Positions 1 to 9,088 of a stretch of DNA of 64,000 nucleotides are shown in pieces. Where the stretch lies: the NCBI RefSeq assembly GCF_013170825.1, contig NZ_CP033365.1, positions 124,001 to 188,000 on the forward strand. The letters are read 5' to 3'. Below the pieces are notes generated by a model. It had not been told where the DNA came from and did no database searches. It saw only the letters and a list, made by a program, of their open reading frames with translations. Source of the stretch: Mesorhizobium sp. NZP2298 (GTDB taxonomy: Bacteria; Pseudomonadota; Alphaproteobacteria; Rhizobiales; Rhizobiaceae). The stretch's first letter is position 1. Each line of letters opens with the position of its first letter. Made by a program: the position numbers and the translations under genes.

Positions 1-662
1 CAGTTGGGCAGGATGGTGACCAGCATCAGCCTGAGATGGCTGGCACCGGCAACCTTGGCCGAGATGACATATTCGCGGTTCTTTTCCGCCATCACGGCGG
101 CCCGAGTCAGCCGCGCGAAATGCGGCTGCAGCACGAAGGCGATGGCGATCATGGCATTGACGAGGCCAGGGCCAAGGACCGCGACCAGCACCAGCGCCAG
201 AAGCAGCGACGGGAAGGCCAGGATGATGTCCATGATGCGCATGATCAGCGTATCGACCCAGCCGCGGCAATAGCCGGCGAGCAGGCCGAGGATGACGCCG
301 GAGATCAGTGCCGTGGTGACGACGACGAAGCCGATGGCGAGCGAGAAGCGTGAGCCATAGATCAGGCGCGACAGCATATCGCGGCCGACGGCGTCGGTAC
401 CGAGCAGGAACTGCGCATTGCCGCCAGCCTGCCAGGCCGGTGGCGTCAGGAAGAAGTCACGGAACTGATCGTCAGGCGAATGCGGGGCGAGCAGCGGCGC
501 GAAAAGAGCGACCAGGATCAGCAACGCGAAGACGAAGAGCCCGATCACCGCGCCCTTGTTGATGGAGAAGTAGTGCCAGAATTCCGCGAACATCTGCAGC
601 CGCGCGTCCTGCGGCTTGACGACGGTGGCGGCTTCGACGGTGGCTGGGCCTTCGTTGGTCAT
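1..662 (-). CDS. dppC: Dipeptide ABC transporter permease DppC (3' end missing)
   Basis: This is the inner-membrane permease that pairs with DppB to import dipeptides. The first 220 codons are visible and the gene leaves the window at base 1. The start ATG is at 662, one base after the dppB stop, so the genes are translationally close. A short cytoplasmic N-terminus is followed by a hydrophobic helix (about residues 40-60), the family motif LGTDAVGRDMLSR (about residues 91-103) and further membrane segments, as in DppC/OppC proteins. Gene order dppA-dppB-dppC on the minus strand fits the E. coli dpp operon. The ATPase genes dppD and dppF presumably lie to the left. Confidence 0.93.
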   Translation of the reverse strand, partial: MTNEGPATVEAATVVKPQDARLQMFAEFWHYFSINKGAVIGLFVFALLILVALFAPLLAPHSPDDQFRDFFLTPPAWQAGGNAQFLLGTDAVGRDMLSRLIYGSRFSLAIGFVVVTTALISGVILGLLAGYCRGWVDTLIMRIMDIILAFPSLLLALVLVAVLGPGLVNAMIAIAFVLQPHFARLTRAAVMAEKNREYVISAKVAGASHLRLMLVTILPN

Positions 663-663
663 G

Positions 664-1671
664 TCAATTGGCCCGTATGCGCGGGTTGATGACGGCGTAG
701 AGCACGTCGACGATGAGGTTCACCGACATGACGATCAGCGCGATCAAAAGCAACCCGCCCTGGACGGTGAAATAGTCGCGCTTGGAAATGGCGTCGATCA
801 TCCATTTGCCGATGCCGGGCCAGGAGAAAATGCTCTCGGTCAGGATTGCGCCGGTGAGCAGCGTGCCGACCTGCAGGCCGATGGTGGTGACGACCGGAAT
901 CAGCGCGTTGCGGAAGGCATGCAGGCCGACGACGCGGAAAGGGGTCAGACCCTTGGCACGCGCGGTGCGCACATAGTCCTCACCCAGCACTTCGAGCATG
1001 GCCGAACGCGTCTGCCTGGCAATGACCGCCAGCGGTATGGTGCCGAGCACGATGGTCGGCAGGATGAGGTGCGACACCGCCGAACGGAATGCGCCCTTCT
1101 GCCCGGAAATCAAGGAATCGATGGTCATGAAGCCGGTCACCGGCTTGAAGAAGTAGAGAAGGTCGATGCGGCCGGAGACCGGCGTCCAATGCAGCGTGCC
1201 GGAAAAGACGATGATCAGCAGCAGACCCCACCAGAAGATCGGCATGGAATAGCCCGCCAGCGCGGTGCCCATGGTGAGCTGGTCGAACCAGGAGCCGCGG
1301 CGGATCGCGGCAAAGATGCCGAAGGCGACACCGAAGACGACGGCGAAGATCATGGCGAAGATGGCGAGTTCGACCGTTGCCGGGAACCGCACCAGGAAAT
1401 CCTTGAGCACCGGGGTCTTGGTGGAAAACGAGGTACCGAAATCACCGCTGAGGATGTTGGTCAGGTAGGTCAGATATTGTTGCCAGATCGGCAGGTCGAA
1501 ACCGAACTGGTGCATCAGCGCCGTGTGACGTTCGGGCGACAGGCCACGTTCGCCCGCAAGCACCAGCACCGGATCACCGGGCAGGATACGCACGAAGCCA
1601 AAAGCGAGGATGGTTATCCCGATGAAGGTCGGGATGATGAGGGCGAGCTTGCCTAGGATATAACGCAGCAT
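664..1671 (-). CDS. dppB: Dipeptide ABC transporter permease DppB
   Basis: Inner-membrane permease of the dipeptide importer, 335 residues, close to the 339 of E. coli DppB. It begins MLRYILGKLALIIPTFIG, the usual first membrane helix of the family, and has the FVRILPGDPV segment, several further membrane helices and the cytoplasmic coupling region with the EDYVRTARAKGL motif (about residues 228-241), which contacts the ATPase. The C-terminus ends in VINPRIR as in homologues. It sits 50 bases after dppA and 1 base before dppC. Assignment to dipeptides rather than another oligopeptide rests mainly on the neighbouring DppA. Confidence 0.94.
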   Translation of the reverse strand: MLRYILGKLALIIPTFIGITILAFGFVRILPGDPVLVLAGERGLSPERHTALMHQFGFDLPIWQQYLTYLTNILSGDFGTSFSTKTPVLKDFLVRFPATVELAIFAMIFAVVFGVAFGIFAAIRRGSWFDQLTMGTALAGYSMPIFWWGLLLIIVFSGTLHWTPVSGRIDLLYFFKPVTGFMTIDSLISGQKGAFRSAVSHLILPTIVLGTIPLAVIARQTRSAMLEVLGEDYVRTARAKGLTPFRVVGLHAFRNALIPVVTTIGLQVGTLLTGAILTESIFSWPGIGKWMIDAISKRDYFTVQGGLLLIALIVMSVNLIVDVLYAVINPRIRAN

Positions 1672-1721
1672 GGCGGGCGAGGTGGGGCGGCAGCTTGTGG
1701 CGCCGCCCCGTTTCGCGAACC

Positions 1722-3314
1722 TTATTCGGCGATATCGACGCCGTCAAAGCGGTGAATCCCGAGCGGATCCATCGCAAAGCCGGAGACGGTCTTCTGCATC
1801 GGCATGAACACCTTGGAATGGGCGAGCGTTGCCCACGGTGCCTGTTCCTTGAAGATGACCTGTGCCTGTTCGTAGAGCTTGGTGCGCTCGGCCTGGTCGG
1901 AAACCGTCTTGGCCTTGTTGATGAGCGCATCGAAGTCCTTGTTGCACCATTCCGCGCGGTTGTTCGAACCGACGGAAGCGCAACTCAGGAGCACGCCGAG
2001 GAAGTTGTCCGGATCACCATTATCGCCGGTCCAGCCGACGATGACTGCGCCGTCGTGATCGACCGCCGAAGCGCGCTTGAGGTATTCACCCCAATCGTAG
2101 CTGACGATGTTGACCGTGACGCCGACCTTGGCGAAATCCGCCTGGATCAGTTCGGCGGTGCGGCGGGCGTTCGGCATGTACGGGCGCGAAACGGGCATCG
2201 CCCAGACGTTCATCTTGAGATCCTTGACGCCGGCTTCCTCAAGCAGCTTCTTGGCCGCATCCGGATCGTACGGATCGTCCTTCACGTCCTTGTTGTAGGA
2301 CCACATGGTCGGCGGGATCGGGTTGATCGCCACCTGGCCGGCCCCCTGGAAGACCGCGTCGATGATGGCCTTCTTGTTGATGGCCATGTTGAGCGCCTTG
2401 CGGACGCGCACGTCGTCGAACGGCTTCTGCTGGGTGTTGTACATCAGCGCGCCGACGTTGAGGCCCTCCTGCTCGTCGACCTTCAGGTTCGGATCCGCCT
2501 GCAGGCCGGCAATGTCGGCCGGGGCCGGGTACGACATGATATTGCACTCGCCGGCCTTGAGCTTCTGCGCGCGCACCGCCGGATCGGTGGTGATGGCGAA
2601 GACCAGGTCGTCGATCTTCTGCTTGCCGCCCCAATAGTCCGGGTTGGCCTTGTAGCGGATGGCGGCGTCGGTCTGGTAGTCGACGAAGATGAACGGGCCG
2701 GTGCCGACCGGCTTCTGGTTGAACAGTTCAGGCGTCTTGTCGGCCTGCAGCTTGTCGGCATATTCCTTCGACACGATCGAGGCGAAGTCCATGCCCAGCG
2801 TCGGAATGAAGGTGATCGCCGGCTCCTTGAGGGTGAACTTCACCGTCAGGTCGTCGACCTTCTCGACCTTGGTGATGTTGTCGCCGAACTGGTCATTGTA
2901 ATACTGGTAGGCAATGCCGGAAATGTACTGGAACCACGGGCCGTTCTTGTCGACCTGACGCTGGAACGAGAACACCACGTCGTCGGCGTTGAAATCGCGC
3001 GTCGGGGTGAAATAGTCGGTGGCGGCGAACTTGACGCCCTTGCGCAGCTTGAACGTATATTCCTTGCCGTCGTCGGAGATCGTCCAGCTTTCAGCCAGTC
3101 CAGGCGAGGTCGTGGTCTTGCCGTGATCGAATTCGACGAGGCGGTTGAAAACGGTACGCGAGGACGCGTCGAACGTCTGGCCCGCGGTGTACGGCGCGGG
3201 ATCAAAGCCCTCCGGCGATGCTTCCGCGCAATAGACCAGGGTTTTCGCGTTGGCCACGCCTCCCAGGACGCTTGCAGCCAGCAACGCGGCTGCAAAAGTC
3301 AATTTCTTCTTCAT
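1722..3314 (-). CDS. dppA: Periplasmic dipeptide-binding protein DppA
   Basis: Periplasmic solute receptor of the dipeptide importer, 530 residues. The ATG at 3314 follows AGGGAG and gives MKKKLTFAAALLAASVLGG, a clear signal peptide with likely cleavage after VANA; an in-frame ATG at 3377 would bury it. The mature protein starts KTLVYCAEASPEGFDPAP and keeps features recalled from E. coli DppA: the GLAESW, GTGPF, GLNVG and WTGDNGDPDNF segments. The last of these forms part of the dipeptide pocket. The leader (3315-3450) is AT-rich. DppA homologues can also bind haem or delta-aminolevulinate; this is not testable here. Confidence 0.95.
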   Translation of the reverse strand: MKKKLTFAAALLAASVLGGVANAKTLVYCAEASPEGFDPAPYTAGQTFDASSRTVFNRLVEFDHGKTTTSPGLAESWTISDDGKEYTFKLRKGVKFAATDYFTPTRDFNADDVVFSFQRQVDKNGPWFQYISGIAYQYYNDQFGDNITKVEKVDDLTVKFTLKEPAITFIPTLGMDFASIVSKEYADKLQADKTPELFNQKPVGTGPFIFVDYQTDAAIRYKANPDYWGGKQKIDDLVFAITTDPAVRAQKLKAGECNIMSYPAPADIAGLQADPNLKVDEQEGLNVGALMYNTQQKPFDDVRVRKALNMAINKKAIIDAVFQGAGQVAINPIPPTMWSYNKDVKDDPYDPDAAKKLLEEAGVKDLKMNVWAMPVSRPYMPNARRTAELIQADFAKVGVTVNIVSYDWGEYLKRASAVDHDGAVIVGWTGDNGDPDNFLGVLLSCASVGSNNRAEWCNKDFDALINKAKTVSDQAERTKLYEQAQVIFKEQAPWATLAHSKVFMPMQKTVSGFAMDPLGIHRFDGVDIAE

Positions 3315-3783
3315 TGAGCACTCCCTGATGTTCTTCCAAGCCCCTCTATCAGGCTCGCGAAGCGCGCATATAAGCACCGTTTTTCCGGCTTTGGAACACC
3401 CCGTTTGCTTACCCCGCGGGAAGCAGGAAAAGAATCCGTAATTTTGCTAAATGGCAGAAGAAATTAGCAGTTTTTTCCATTCACGATATTATTAACGACC
3501 GCATTTTTTTATTGATCCGGCATATGGCGACGTCGCCGCCGCGTCGCGCCTTCAGCCGGCCACGGAAGCGGAAAGATACCGTTCCAAGCGTCGCCGGCGG
3601 GGAAGATTTTCGGCGGCAAATCTTTCGGCGCCTTGCCGCAAGGGCAAGACTTGCACCGCCGCCGATAGAGGCAATACATAGATGGTCAGGCTGGCGGCAG
3701 CGGAGGACGCCTCTGTCATCTGGAGGCGGGCGCGGCACAGGCGACCAAGAGACGGGCGAAGAAGAATTGCTAGGGAGGAACGG
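3315..3783. promoter_or_regulatory. Divergent dppA/fadD control region
   Basis: This 469-base stretch between divergent genes has no convincing gene. The dppA-proximal half (3430-3510) is much more AT-rich than the surroundings and holds an inverted repeat TGCTAA (3445-3450) / TTAGCA (3464-3469), followed on the plus strand by G and six T. The fadD-proximal half (3530-3780) is GC-rich. Short open frames here have no ribosome-binding site or protein-like composition. The AT-rich part probably holds the dppA promoter. The inverted repeat could be an operator or a weak terminator. Confidence 0.5.
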
Positions 3784-5808
3784 GTGGCAAAAGCATCGAA
3801 GACGCCAGTGAAAGTGTCGGCCAAGGCGGTTTCGAAACCAGCCACAGCCGACGGGCAAGGCAAAGCTTCCGCCAAAGCCGCGACCGCCAAGGCAGGCGCA
3901 AAGCCCGCCAAGACAGCACCAGCGGCAAAGGCGGCGACCACGGCCAAGGGCGCCGCCAAGCCGGCCGTGAAAGCCGCCCCGGCAAAGACCTCGCCAACGA
4001 AGCCTTCTCCCGTCAAGGTAGGGGCGAACAAGACCGGCGCAACGAAGGCCGCATCGCCAGCGAAGGCGGCGGCACCGTCACCGCCGCCCGCACCAGGCCG
4101 ACGACTGCCGAAGGCACTCACCGAGCTCGTCGCCGGCCTGCCAGAAAAACCATGGCTGAAAAGCTATCCGAAGAACATGCCGGCCGAGATCGGCCCCCTT
4201 CCCCATAGCTCCATCGGCGACTTCCTTGTCGCCGCGTGCAAGCAGTTTTCCGGCCAGCCGGCCTTCACCTGCATGGGCAAGTCGATCACCTATGCGGAAC
4301 TCGAGCGGCTCTCGGCGGCATTCGGCGCCCATCTGCAATCGACGGGACTGCAGAAGGGCGCGCGCGTCGCGCTGATGATGCCGAACGTACTGCAGTATCC
4401 GGTGGCGATGATGGCGGTGGCCCGCGCCGGCTATACGGTGGTGAACGTCAATCCGCTCTACACGCCGCGCGAACTTGAACACCAACTCAAGGATTCCGGG
4501 GCGCAGGCCATCGTCATCCTCGAAAACTTCGCAAGCACGCTGCAGGCGGTGGTCTCCAGGACCTCGGTCAAGCATGTCGTGGTCGCTTCCATGGGCGACA
4601 TGCTCGGCGGGCTGAAGGGCACGATCGTCAATCTGGTCGTGCGCCGCGTCAGGAAAATGGTGCCGGCCTGGTCATTGCCCGGTCATGTCAAGTTCAACGC
4701 GGCGCTGAAGGCCGGCAGCGGCATGAATTTCAAGCCGGCCACGGTGGCTGCCAATGATGTGGCCTTCCTGCAATATACCGGCGGCACCACGGGGATATCG
4801 AAAGGCGCGACCCTGTTGCACAGCAATGTGCTGGCCAACGTCGCGCAGAACTCGCTCTGGGTCGAAGACGCCTACACGATCAAGCCGAAGCCCGCGCATC
4901 TCAACTTCGTCTGCGCATTGCCGCTCTATCATATCTTCGCGCTGACGGTGAACGCGCTGATGGGCATGCAGCAAGGCGCCCAGAACATCCTCATTCCCAA
5001 CCCGCGCGACATTCCAGGCTTCGTCAAGGAACTCGGGAAATATCCGGTCCACATCTTTCCCGGCCTCAACACGCTGTTCAATGCGCTGCTCAACAATGAG
5101 GATTTCCGCAAGCTCGATTTCAAGCCGCTGATCCTGACGCTGGGCGGCGGCATGGCGGTGCAGAAGGGCGTTGCCGAGCGCTGGAAGGCGCTGACGGGCT
5201 GCCCGGTCTCGGAAGGCTACGGCCTGTCGGAAACCTCGCCGGTGGCGACCGCCAACAAGTTCACATCGGGTGACTTCACGGGCACCATCGGCCTGCCGCT
5301 GCCCTCGACCGAAATCGCCATCCGCGACGATGACGGCAACAATTTGCCGCTGGGCGAGGTCGGCGAGATCTGCATCCGGGGTCCACAGGTGATGGCCGGC
5401 TACTGGAACCGGCCCGACGAGACCGCCAAGGTGATGACCAAGGACGGCTTCTTCAAGTCGGGCGACATGGGCTTCATGGACGAGCGCGGCTACACCAAGA
5501 TCGTCGACCGCAAGAAGGACATGATCCTGGTCTCCGGTTTCAACGTCTATCCGACCGAACTCGAGGAGGTCGTGGCCATGCATCCGGGCGTGCTTGAAGT
5601 CGCGGCGATCGGCGTGCCGGACGAGCATTCGGGTGAAGTGCCGAAGCTGTTCATCGTCAAGAAGGATCCAGCCCTGACCGTGGAAGCCATCACCGCTTTT
5701 TGCCGCGAGAACCTTACCGGCTACAAGCGGCCCAAATACATCGAGTTCAGGACCGAATTGCCGAAGACGCCGGTCGGCAAGATCCTGCGGCGGGCGCTGC
5801 GCGGCTAG
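3784..5808 (+). CDS. fadD: Long-chain fatty acid-CoA ligase with basic Ala/Lys/Pro-rich N-terminal tail
   Basis: It activates fatty acids with ATP and CoA to acyl-CoA for beta-oxidation or lipid synthesis. The GTG at 3784 is chosen because AGGGAGGAA lies just upstream; the protein is then 674 residues against about 560 for typical FadD. Residues 1 to about 105 are a low-complexity tail of Lys, Ala, Pro, Ser and Thr resembling histone H1 or AlgP tails. The adenylate-forming domain follows: P-loop YTGGTTGISKGA (about residues 333-344), the YGLSET motif, a GDMGFMDERGY segment, and the C-terminal catalytic lysine in TPVGKILRR. The next gene overlaps its stop by one base. Confidence 0.93.
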   Translation: MAKASKTPVKVSAKAVSKPATADGQGKASAKAATAKAGAKPAKTAPAAKAATTAKGAAKPAVKAAPAKTSPTKPSPVKVGANKTGATKAASPAKAAAPSPPPAPGRRLPKALTELVAGLPEKPWLKSYPKNMPAEIGPLPHSSIGDFLVAACKQFSGQPAFTCMGKSITYAELERLSAAFGAHLQSTGLQKGARVALMMPNVLQYPVAMMAVARAGYTVVNVNPLYTPRELEHQLKDSGAQAIVILENFASTLQAVVSRTSVKHVVVASMGDMLGGLKGTIVNLVVRRVRKMVPAWSLPGHVKFNAALKAGSGMNFKPATVAANDVAFLQYTGGTTGISKGATLLHSNVLANVAQNSLWVEDAYTIKPKPAHLNFVCALPLYHIFALTVNALMGMQQGAQNILIPNPRDIPGFVKELGKYPVHIFPGLNTLFNALLNNEDFRKLDFKPLILTLGGGMAVQKGVAERWKALTGCPVSEGYGLSETSPVATANKFTSGDFTGTIGLPLPSTEIAIRDDDGNNLPLGEVGEICIRGPQVMAGYWNRPDETAKVMTKDGFFKSGDMGFMDERGYTKIVDRKKDMILVSGFNVYPTELEEVVAMHPGVLEVAAIGVPDEHSGEVPKLFIVKKDPALTVEAITAFCRENLTGYKRPKYIEFRTELPKTPVGKILRRALRG

Positions 5809-6521
5809 TGATCCTTGCCGACAATGATGCATCAGACCGGCGCCCTCGCCTCGATGCGGCGGAATTCATCAAGGCCAACATGCGCCTTGTCCCGGTGCCC
5901 GCACTTCCCGAAATCCGGCTCTACACCGCCCACCCGGGCAGTGGATTGAGACGGCTGGTCGAGCCCGAAGACGGCGCCTACGCGGATGTGGACGCGCCGG
6001 AACCGCAGCCGCCCTACTGGGCCTATGCATGGGCCGGCGGCGCCGTTCTGGCGCGCTATATCCTCGACCATCCGATGCGCGTGGCGGGCCGCCGCGTGCT
6101 CGACCTAGGCGCAGGGTCCGGCCTAGTCGGCATCGCCGCCGCGAAGGCCGGCGCGTGCGAGGTGGTTGCCGCGGAAATCGACCGCAACGGCATCGCCGCG
6201 CTCGGCCTCAATGCCGAGGCGAACGGCGTCGAGATCACCATTGCCGAAGGTGATATTACCAAGGGCCTGCCACCGGCGGTCGACCTCGTGCTCGCAGGCG
6301 ACGTGTTCTATAGCCGCGACGTTGCCCGACGGATCACCCCCTTCCTCGATCGCTGTCTGGCAGCAGGCATCGATGTGCTGGTCGGCGATCCCCGCCGCAA
6401 CGATTTGCCGCTGTCGCGGCTGCGACTGCTCGCCGAATATCAGGTGCCGGATTTCGGCGATGCAAAGGGTACTGCAAGCAAGCAGAGCGGAGTGTTTTCG
6501 TTCGAGGCGGAACGGTGGTAG
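5808..6521 (+). CDS. Class I SAM-dependent methyltransferase, Nnt1/ETFB-lysine type
   Basis: Predicted protein or small-molecule methyltransferase of 237 residues. The GTG at 5808 overlaps the fadD stop codon (TAGTG), implying translational coupling. The later ATG at 5880 would remove the AAEFIKANMRL segment, which I recall as conserved in this family. The SAM-binding motif VLDLGAGSGLVGIAAAKAG lies at about residues 97-115, followed by an acidic residue in AAEIDRNG and the post-II motif VLAGDVFY. Relatives are annotated as nicotinamide N-methylase-like or as electron-transfer-flavoprotein beta lysine methyltransferase. Position after fadD would suit an ETF methyltransferase, but the substrate is not proven. 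Confidence 0.85.
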   Translation: MILADNDASDRRPRLDAAEFIKANMRLVPVPALPEIRLYTAHPGSGLRRLVEPEDGAYADVDAPEPQPPYWAYAWAGGAVLARYILDHPMRVAGRRVLDLGAGSGLVGIAAAKAGACEVVAAEIDRNGIAALGLNAEANGVEITIAEGDITKGLPPAVDLVLAGDVFYSRDVARRITPFLDRCLAAGIDVLVGDPRRNDLPLSRLRLLAEYQVPDFGDAKGTASKQSGVFSFEAERW

Positions 6522-6577
6522 GGGAACGGGCATTGCAGCCGCGAGGCTCAAAGTGATGTCGGTGCCAGAATTCGCTT

Positions 6578-6597
6578 GGAATCCCGACGCGGGTTCC
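6578..6597 (+). terminator. Stem-loop after the fadD-methyltransferase pair
   Basis: GGAA-T-CCCG, loop ACG, CGGG-TTCC forms an eight-pair stem with one bulged T, 57 bases after the methyltransferase stop. No T-tract follows, so it is only a candidate terminator or 3' end stabiliser. Confidence 0.35.
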
Positions 6598-6751
6598 ATC
6601 TGAAATATGTTTGATAGCTTTAATCCGATCCGTTCACGGATATTTGTGCGTTACATTGGTTGTAAGTATCTCCTTGGACGGGCTCTTAGTTGACTTCCGG
6701 GCTCGGCCCAGCCAGCCTGCTAGCCCTCGACCGGTAGATACCAGATGGCGA

Positions 6752-6771
6752 CGGTAACGCCAATGTTACCG
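6752..6771. promoter_or_regulatory. Inverted repeat CGGTAAC-N6-GTTACCG before the Sel1 gene
   Basis: Perfect 7-base arms separated by GCCAAT, ending 37 bases before the ATG at 6809. The region 6600-6808 is otherwise AT-richer than the flanks and holds no gene. The repeat may be an operator or a leader hairpin. No adjacent regulator gene exists to pair it with. Confidence 0.4.
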
Positions 6772-6808
6772 CGACTTTAGAACTCATAATATTACCTAGA
6801 TCGTAACA

Positions 6809-8104
6809 ATGATCAAACAGGCCAATTATAAGATAACAGTACTGACTGTGGCTTCTGCCGGAATATCAATTTTCATGCCTTCGTCGCATTCTCTCGCGGG
6901 CGAACTGGTTATCACCGAACAATTGACATGTGGAGCTATCGGCGACTCAGAGCGGCAGCAATGGGAAACTGCCGCCGCCTCAGGCAACACGGCAGCGCTC
7001 AACAATCTCGGGTTCATGTACGTATTGGGTTGCGGTGTGAAGCCAGACCCGCAGCGCGCAAGGGATTACTTCGGGCAGGCCGCCGACAAGGGCGACGCCC
7101 AAGCAGAGCACAATCTAGGATACCTCTACGATAGAGGCATCGGCGTGGCTCAGAACAGTGCTCTCGCGTTTGGCTGGTATACCAAGGCGGCGGCTCAGGG
7201 ATTTGCTCAATCGGAATTGAGCCTAGCCACAATGTACCAGATCGGCCAAGAGGTACCAAAGGACCCGGTCAGGGCCGCCGAACTCCTCCGCCAGGCGGCG
7301 GACCAAGGGTTTGCGCTTGCTCAATTTCAACTCGGCGCAGCCTATGAAAGCGGTGAAGGCGTTGAGCGCGATTATGCTCAAGCGATGATGTGGTATCAGA
7401 AGGCGGCAGCCCAGAACGATCCCACGGCGCTAGTGGCAATTGGCTATTTATATGAATATGCCCGGGGTGTTCCACAGGATTTCACCGCTGCCATGCACTG
7501 GTATCGGGCTGCCGCCGCGCTAGGCAGCCCTATCGGGGAAAATAATCTGGGCGGACTTTATGACACCGGTAGAGGCGTCGCACGCGATGCCGCACAGGCC
7601 GCCATTTGGTACGCAAAGGCCTCGGCGCAAGGACTGTCCGCAGCCAGTGCCAATCTCGGCACCCTCTATGCGGCCGGCAAAGGAGTGCCGCAAGATTATC
7701 AACGTGCTGTGGAATTGTTTTCGACTGCGGCTGAACGTGGGAATGCTAAAGGTGAGTATAATCTCGGAACGGCCTACTTAACCGGAAAAGGCGTGGGGCA
7801 AGATTATGCCCTCGCTCGTCACTGGCTCGAAAAATCAGCAGATCAAAAAAATCCTCGAGCGCAATATGATCTGGCTGCTATATACATGAATGGTCTGGGT
7901 GTCGAAAAGAACATTGAAAAAGCGATAACTCTGCTTGAAGAGAGTGCAAATAATGACGAACAGGACGCCCAGATTGCGCTTGGTGCAATCTTTGAATTTG
8001 GTATCGGTGTAACAAAAGATCGATCAACCGCTATTATGTACTATGAGAAAGCCGCCAAATCCGGTAATATGAGAGCAAAAGAGGCACTTAAGCGCCTTTC
8101 TTGA
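6809..8104 (+). CDS. Exported Sel1-repeat (TPR-like) protein
   Basis: A 431-residue protein with an N-terminal signal peptide (hydrophobic run about residues 9-24, likely cleavage after SLA near 31) and about ten consecutive 36-residue Sel1 repeats from residue 55 to the end. Each repeat follows the pattern LG-x-x-Y-x-x-G-x-GV-x-x-D-x-x-x-A-x-x-W-x-x-KAA. Sel1 repeats form alpha-alpha superhelices that hold partner proteins; rhizobial examples include ExoR, though this protein has no other ExoR hallmark. Codon use is visibly less GC-biased than its neighbours, especially in the last third, and no clear ribosome-binding site precedes the ATG. It stands alone and may have been acquired. The partner is unknown. 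Confidence 0.85.
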   Translation: MIKQANYKITVLTVASAGISIFMPSSHSLAGELVITEQLTCGAIGDSERQQWETAAASGNTAALNNLGFMYVLGCGVKPDPQRARDYFGQAADKGDAQAEHNLGYLYDRGIGVAQNSALAFGWYTKAAAQGFAQSELSLATMYQIGQEVPKDPVRAAELLRQAADQGFALAQFQLGAAYESGEGVERDYAQAMMWYQKAAAQNDPTALVAIGYLYEYARGVPQDFTAAMHWYRAAAALGSPIGENNLGGLYDTGRGVARDAAQAAIWYAKASAQGLSAASANLGTLYAAGKGVPQDYQRAVELFSTAAERGNAKGEYNLGTAYLTGKGVGQDYALARHWLEKSADQKNPRAQYDLAAIYMNGLGVEKNIEKAITLLEESANNDEQDAQIALGAIFEFGIGVTKDRSTAIMYYEKAAKSGNMRAKEALKRLS

Positions 8105-8284
8105 CGAATTTTATCTAAATTTCTCTCTGTTCCCAGAAGGCCGTGACCGTAGAGCAAGCTATAGGGGTAGATTTGGCGTCGGATTGGGAGCGGATGCTGC
8201 AGTAGATGGACCGCTTAATCGCGGGAGGCGGTCGGCTGGGCCGACTGAACGGAACCACCTTGTCCGCTTCCTACTCCGGCCATC

Positions 8285-8309
8285 CCGAGAGCAGACATTC
8301 GGCTCTCGG
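8285..8309 (-). terminator. Stem-loop downstream of the pgi-phosphatase operon
   Basis: CCGAGAGC (8285-8292) pairs with GCTCTCGG (8302-8309) around a 9-base loop, 47 bases past the phosphatase stop on the minus strand. There is no T-tract. The rest of 8105-8356 shows no gene. It is likely a transcript 3' end structure between the convergent Sel1 and phosphatase genes. Confidence 0.4.
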
Positions 8310-8356
8310 CCCCATCTCAGCCATCAATGGCAAAGCGCCTTTCCACCCCCTCCCGA

Positions 8357-9088
8357 TCAAACCGTCTCCTTGACCGGCGTTGAAAGGAAATCCGGCAGGT
8401 CGGCAACCGAATCCAGGATGATGTCGGCGATCTCGGCCAGCGATTCGCGCGTACCGGTGCCGGAAAGCACGCCGACCGCCAGGCCACAACCGCCGGCACG
8501 CGCCATTTCGAGGTCGTGGCGGTTGTCGCCAACCATGGCGATCTCCGACGGCTTCAGCCCGGTGAGGTCGCAGAAGGCCTGGATGGTGTCGGGCGCGGGT
8601 TTGGGATTGGCCACCGCGTCGTAGCCATAGGCCGCGTCGAAAAGCTGCGCGACGCCGAGCGTGACCAAGGTCTTTTCCGCGCCGCTGGTCGAATCATTGG
8701 TGGCGACGCCAAGCCGGTAGGATTTTTTATGCAGCGCCGCCAAGGTGTCGACGACGCCTGGCAAGGCCACCGCCATCGTCGAGCCCTGCACCGAGGTGAT
8801 CTCGTTGAAGCGGGCGACGGCCAGCATCTGATCTTCGTTCGACAGGCGCGGAAACCACAGTTCGACGACGTCGAGATTGGTGCCGGAAGCAAAGATGGAG
8901 TCCGGCTTGAAGCGCCGGTTGGCGAAATCGAAGCCGGCGGCCGCGAGCAGCCTGTCGGCCTTCCAGCGGTCGCCATCGGATGCGTCCATGGCCATGAAGT
9001 CGGCAACGCCGAGCCAGGTCGCGTTGAAGTCGACAAGTGTCCCGTCCTTGTCGAACAATATCCCCTTGATGTCTGCCAAGTCGATCAC
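8357..9088 (-). CDS. HAD-superfamily phosphatase, phosphoglycolate-phosphatase-like
   Basis: A 243-residue HAD phosphohydrolase. The GTG at 9088 overlaps the pgi stop codon (GTGA), marking a coupled operon; upstream in-frame codons would run inside pgi. Motif I is [10 protein letters not shown] near the N-terminus (nucleophile Asp and acid Asp), motif II is the T in VATNDST, and motif IV is [10 protein letters not shown]. Family members cleave 2-phosphoglycolate or similar small phosphates, and relatives are named Gph. Coupling to pgi suggests housekeeping of a sugar-phosphate by-product, which is inference. Confidence 0.85.
   Translation of the reverse strand: MIDLADIKGILFDKDGTLVDFNATWLGVADFMAMDASDGDRWKADRLLAAAGFDFANRRFKPDSIFASGTNLDVVELWFPRLSNEDQMLAVARFNEITSVQGSTMAVALPGVVDTLAALHKKSYRLGVATNDSTSGAEKTLVTLGVAQLFDAAYGYDAVANPKPAPDTIQAFCDLTGLKPSEIAMVGDNRHDLEMARAGGCGLAVGVLSGTGTRESLAEIADIILDSVADLPDFLSTPVKETV

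Noticed and set aside
1695..3317. A 540-codon open frame on the plus strand opposite dppA
   Set aside because: Antisense shadow of a clear dppA gene, with no ribosome-binding site and no family features.
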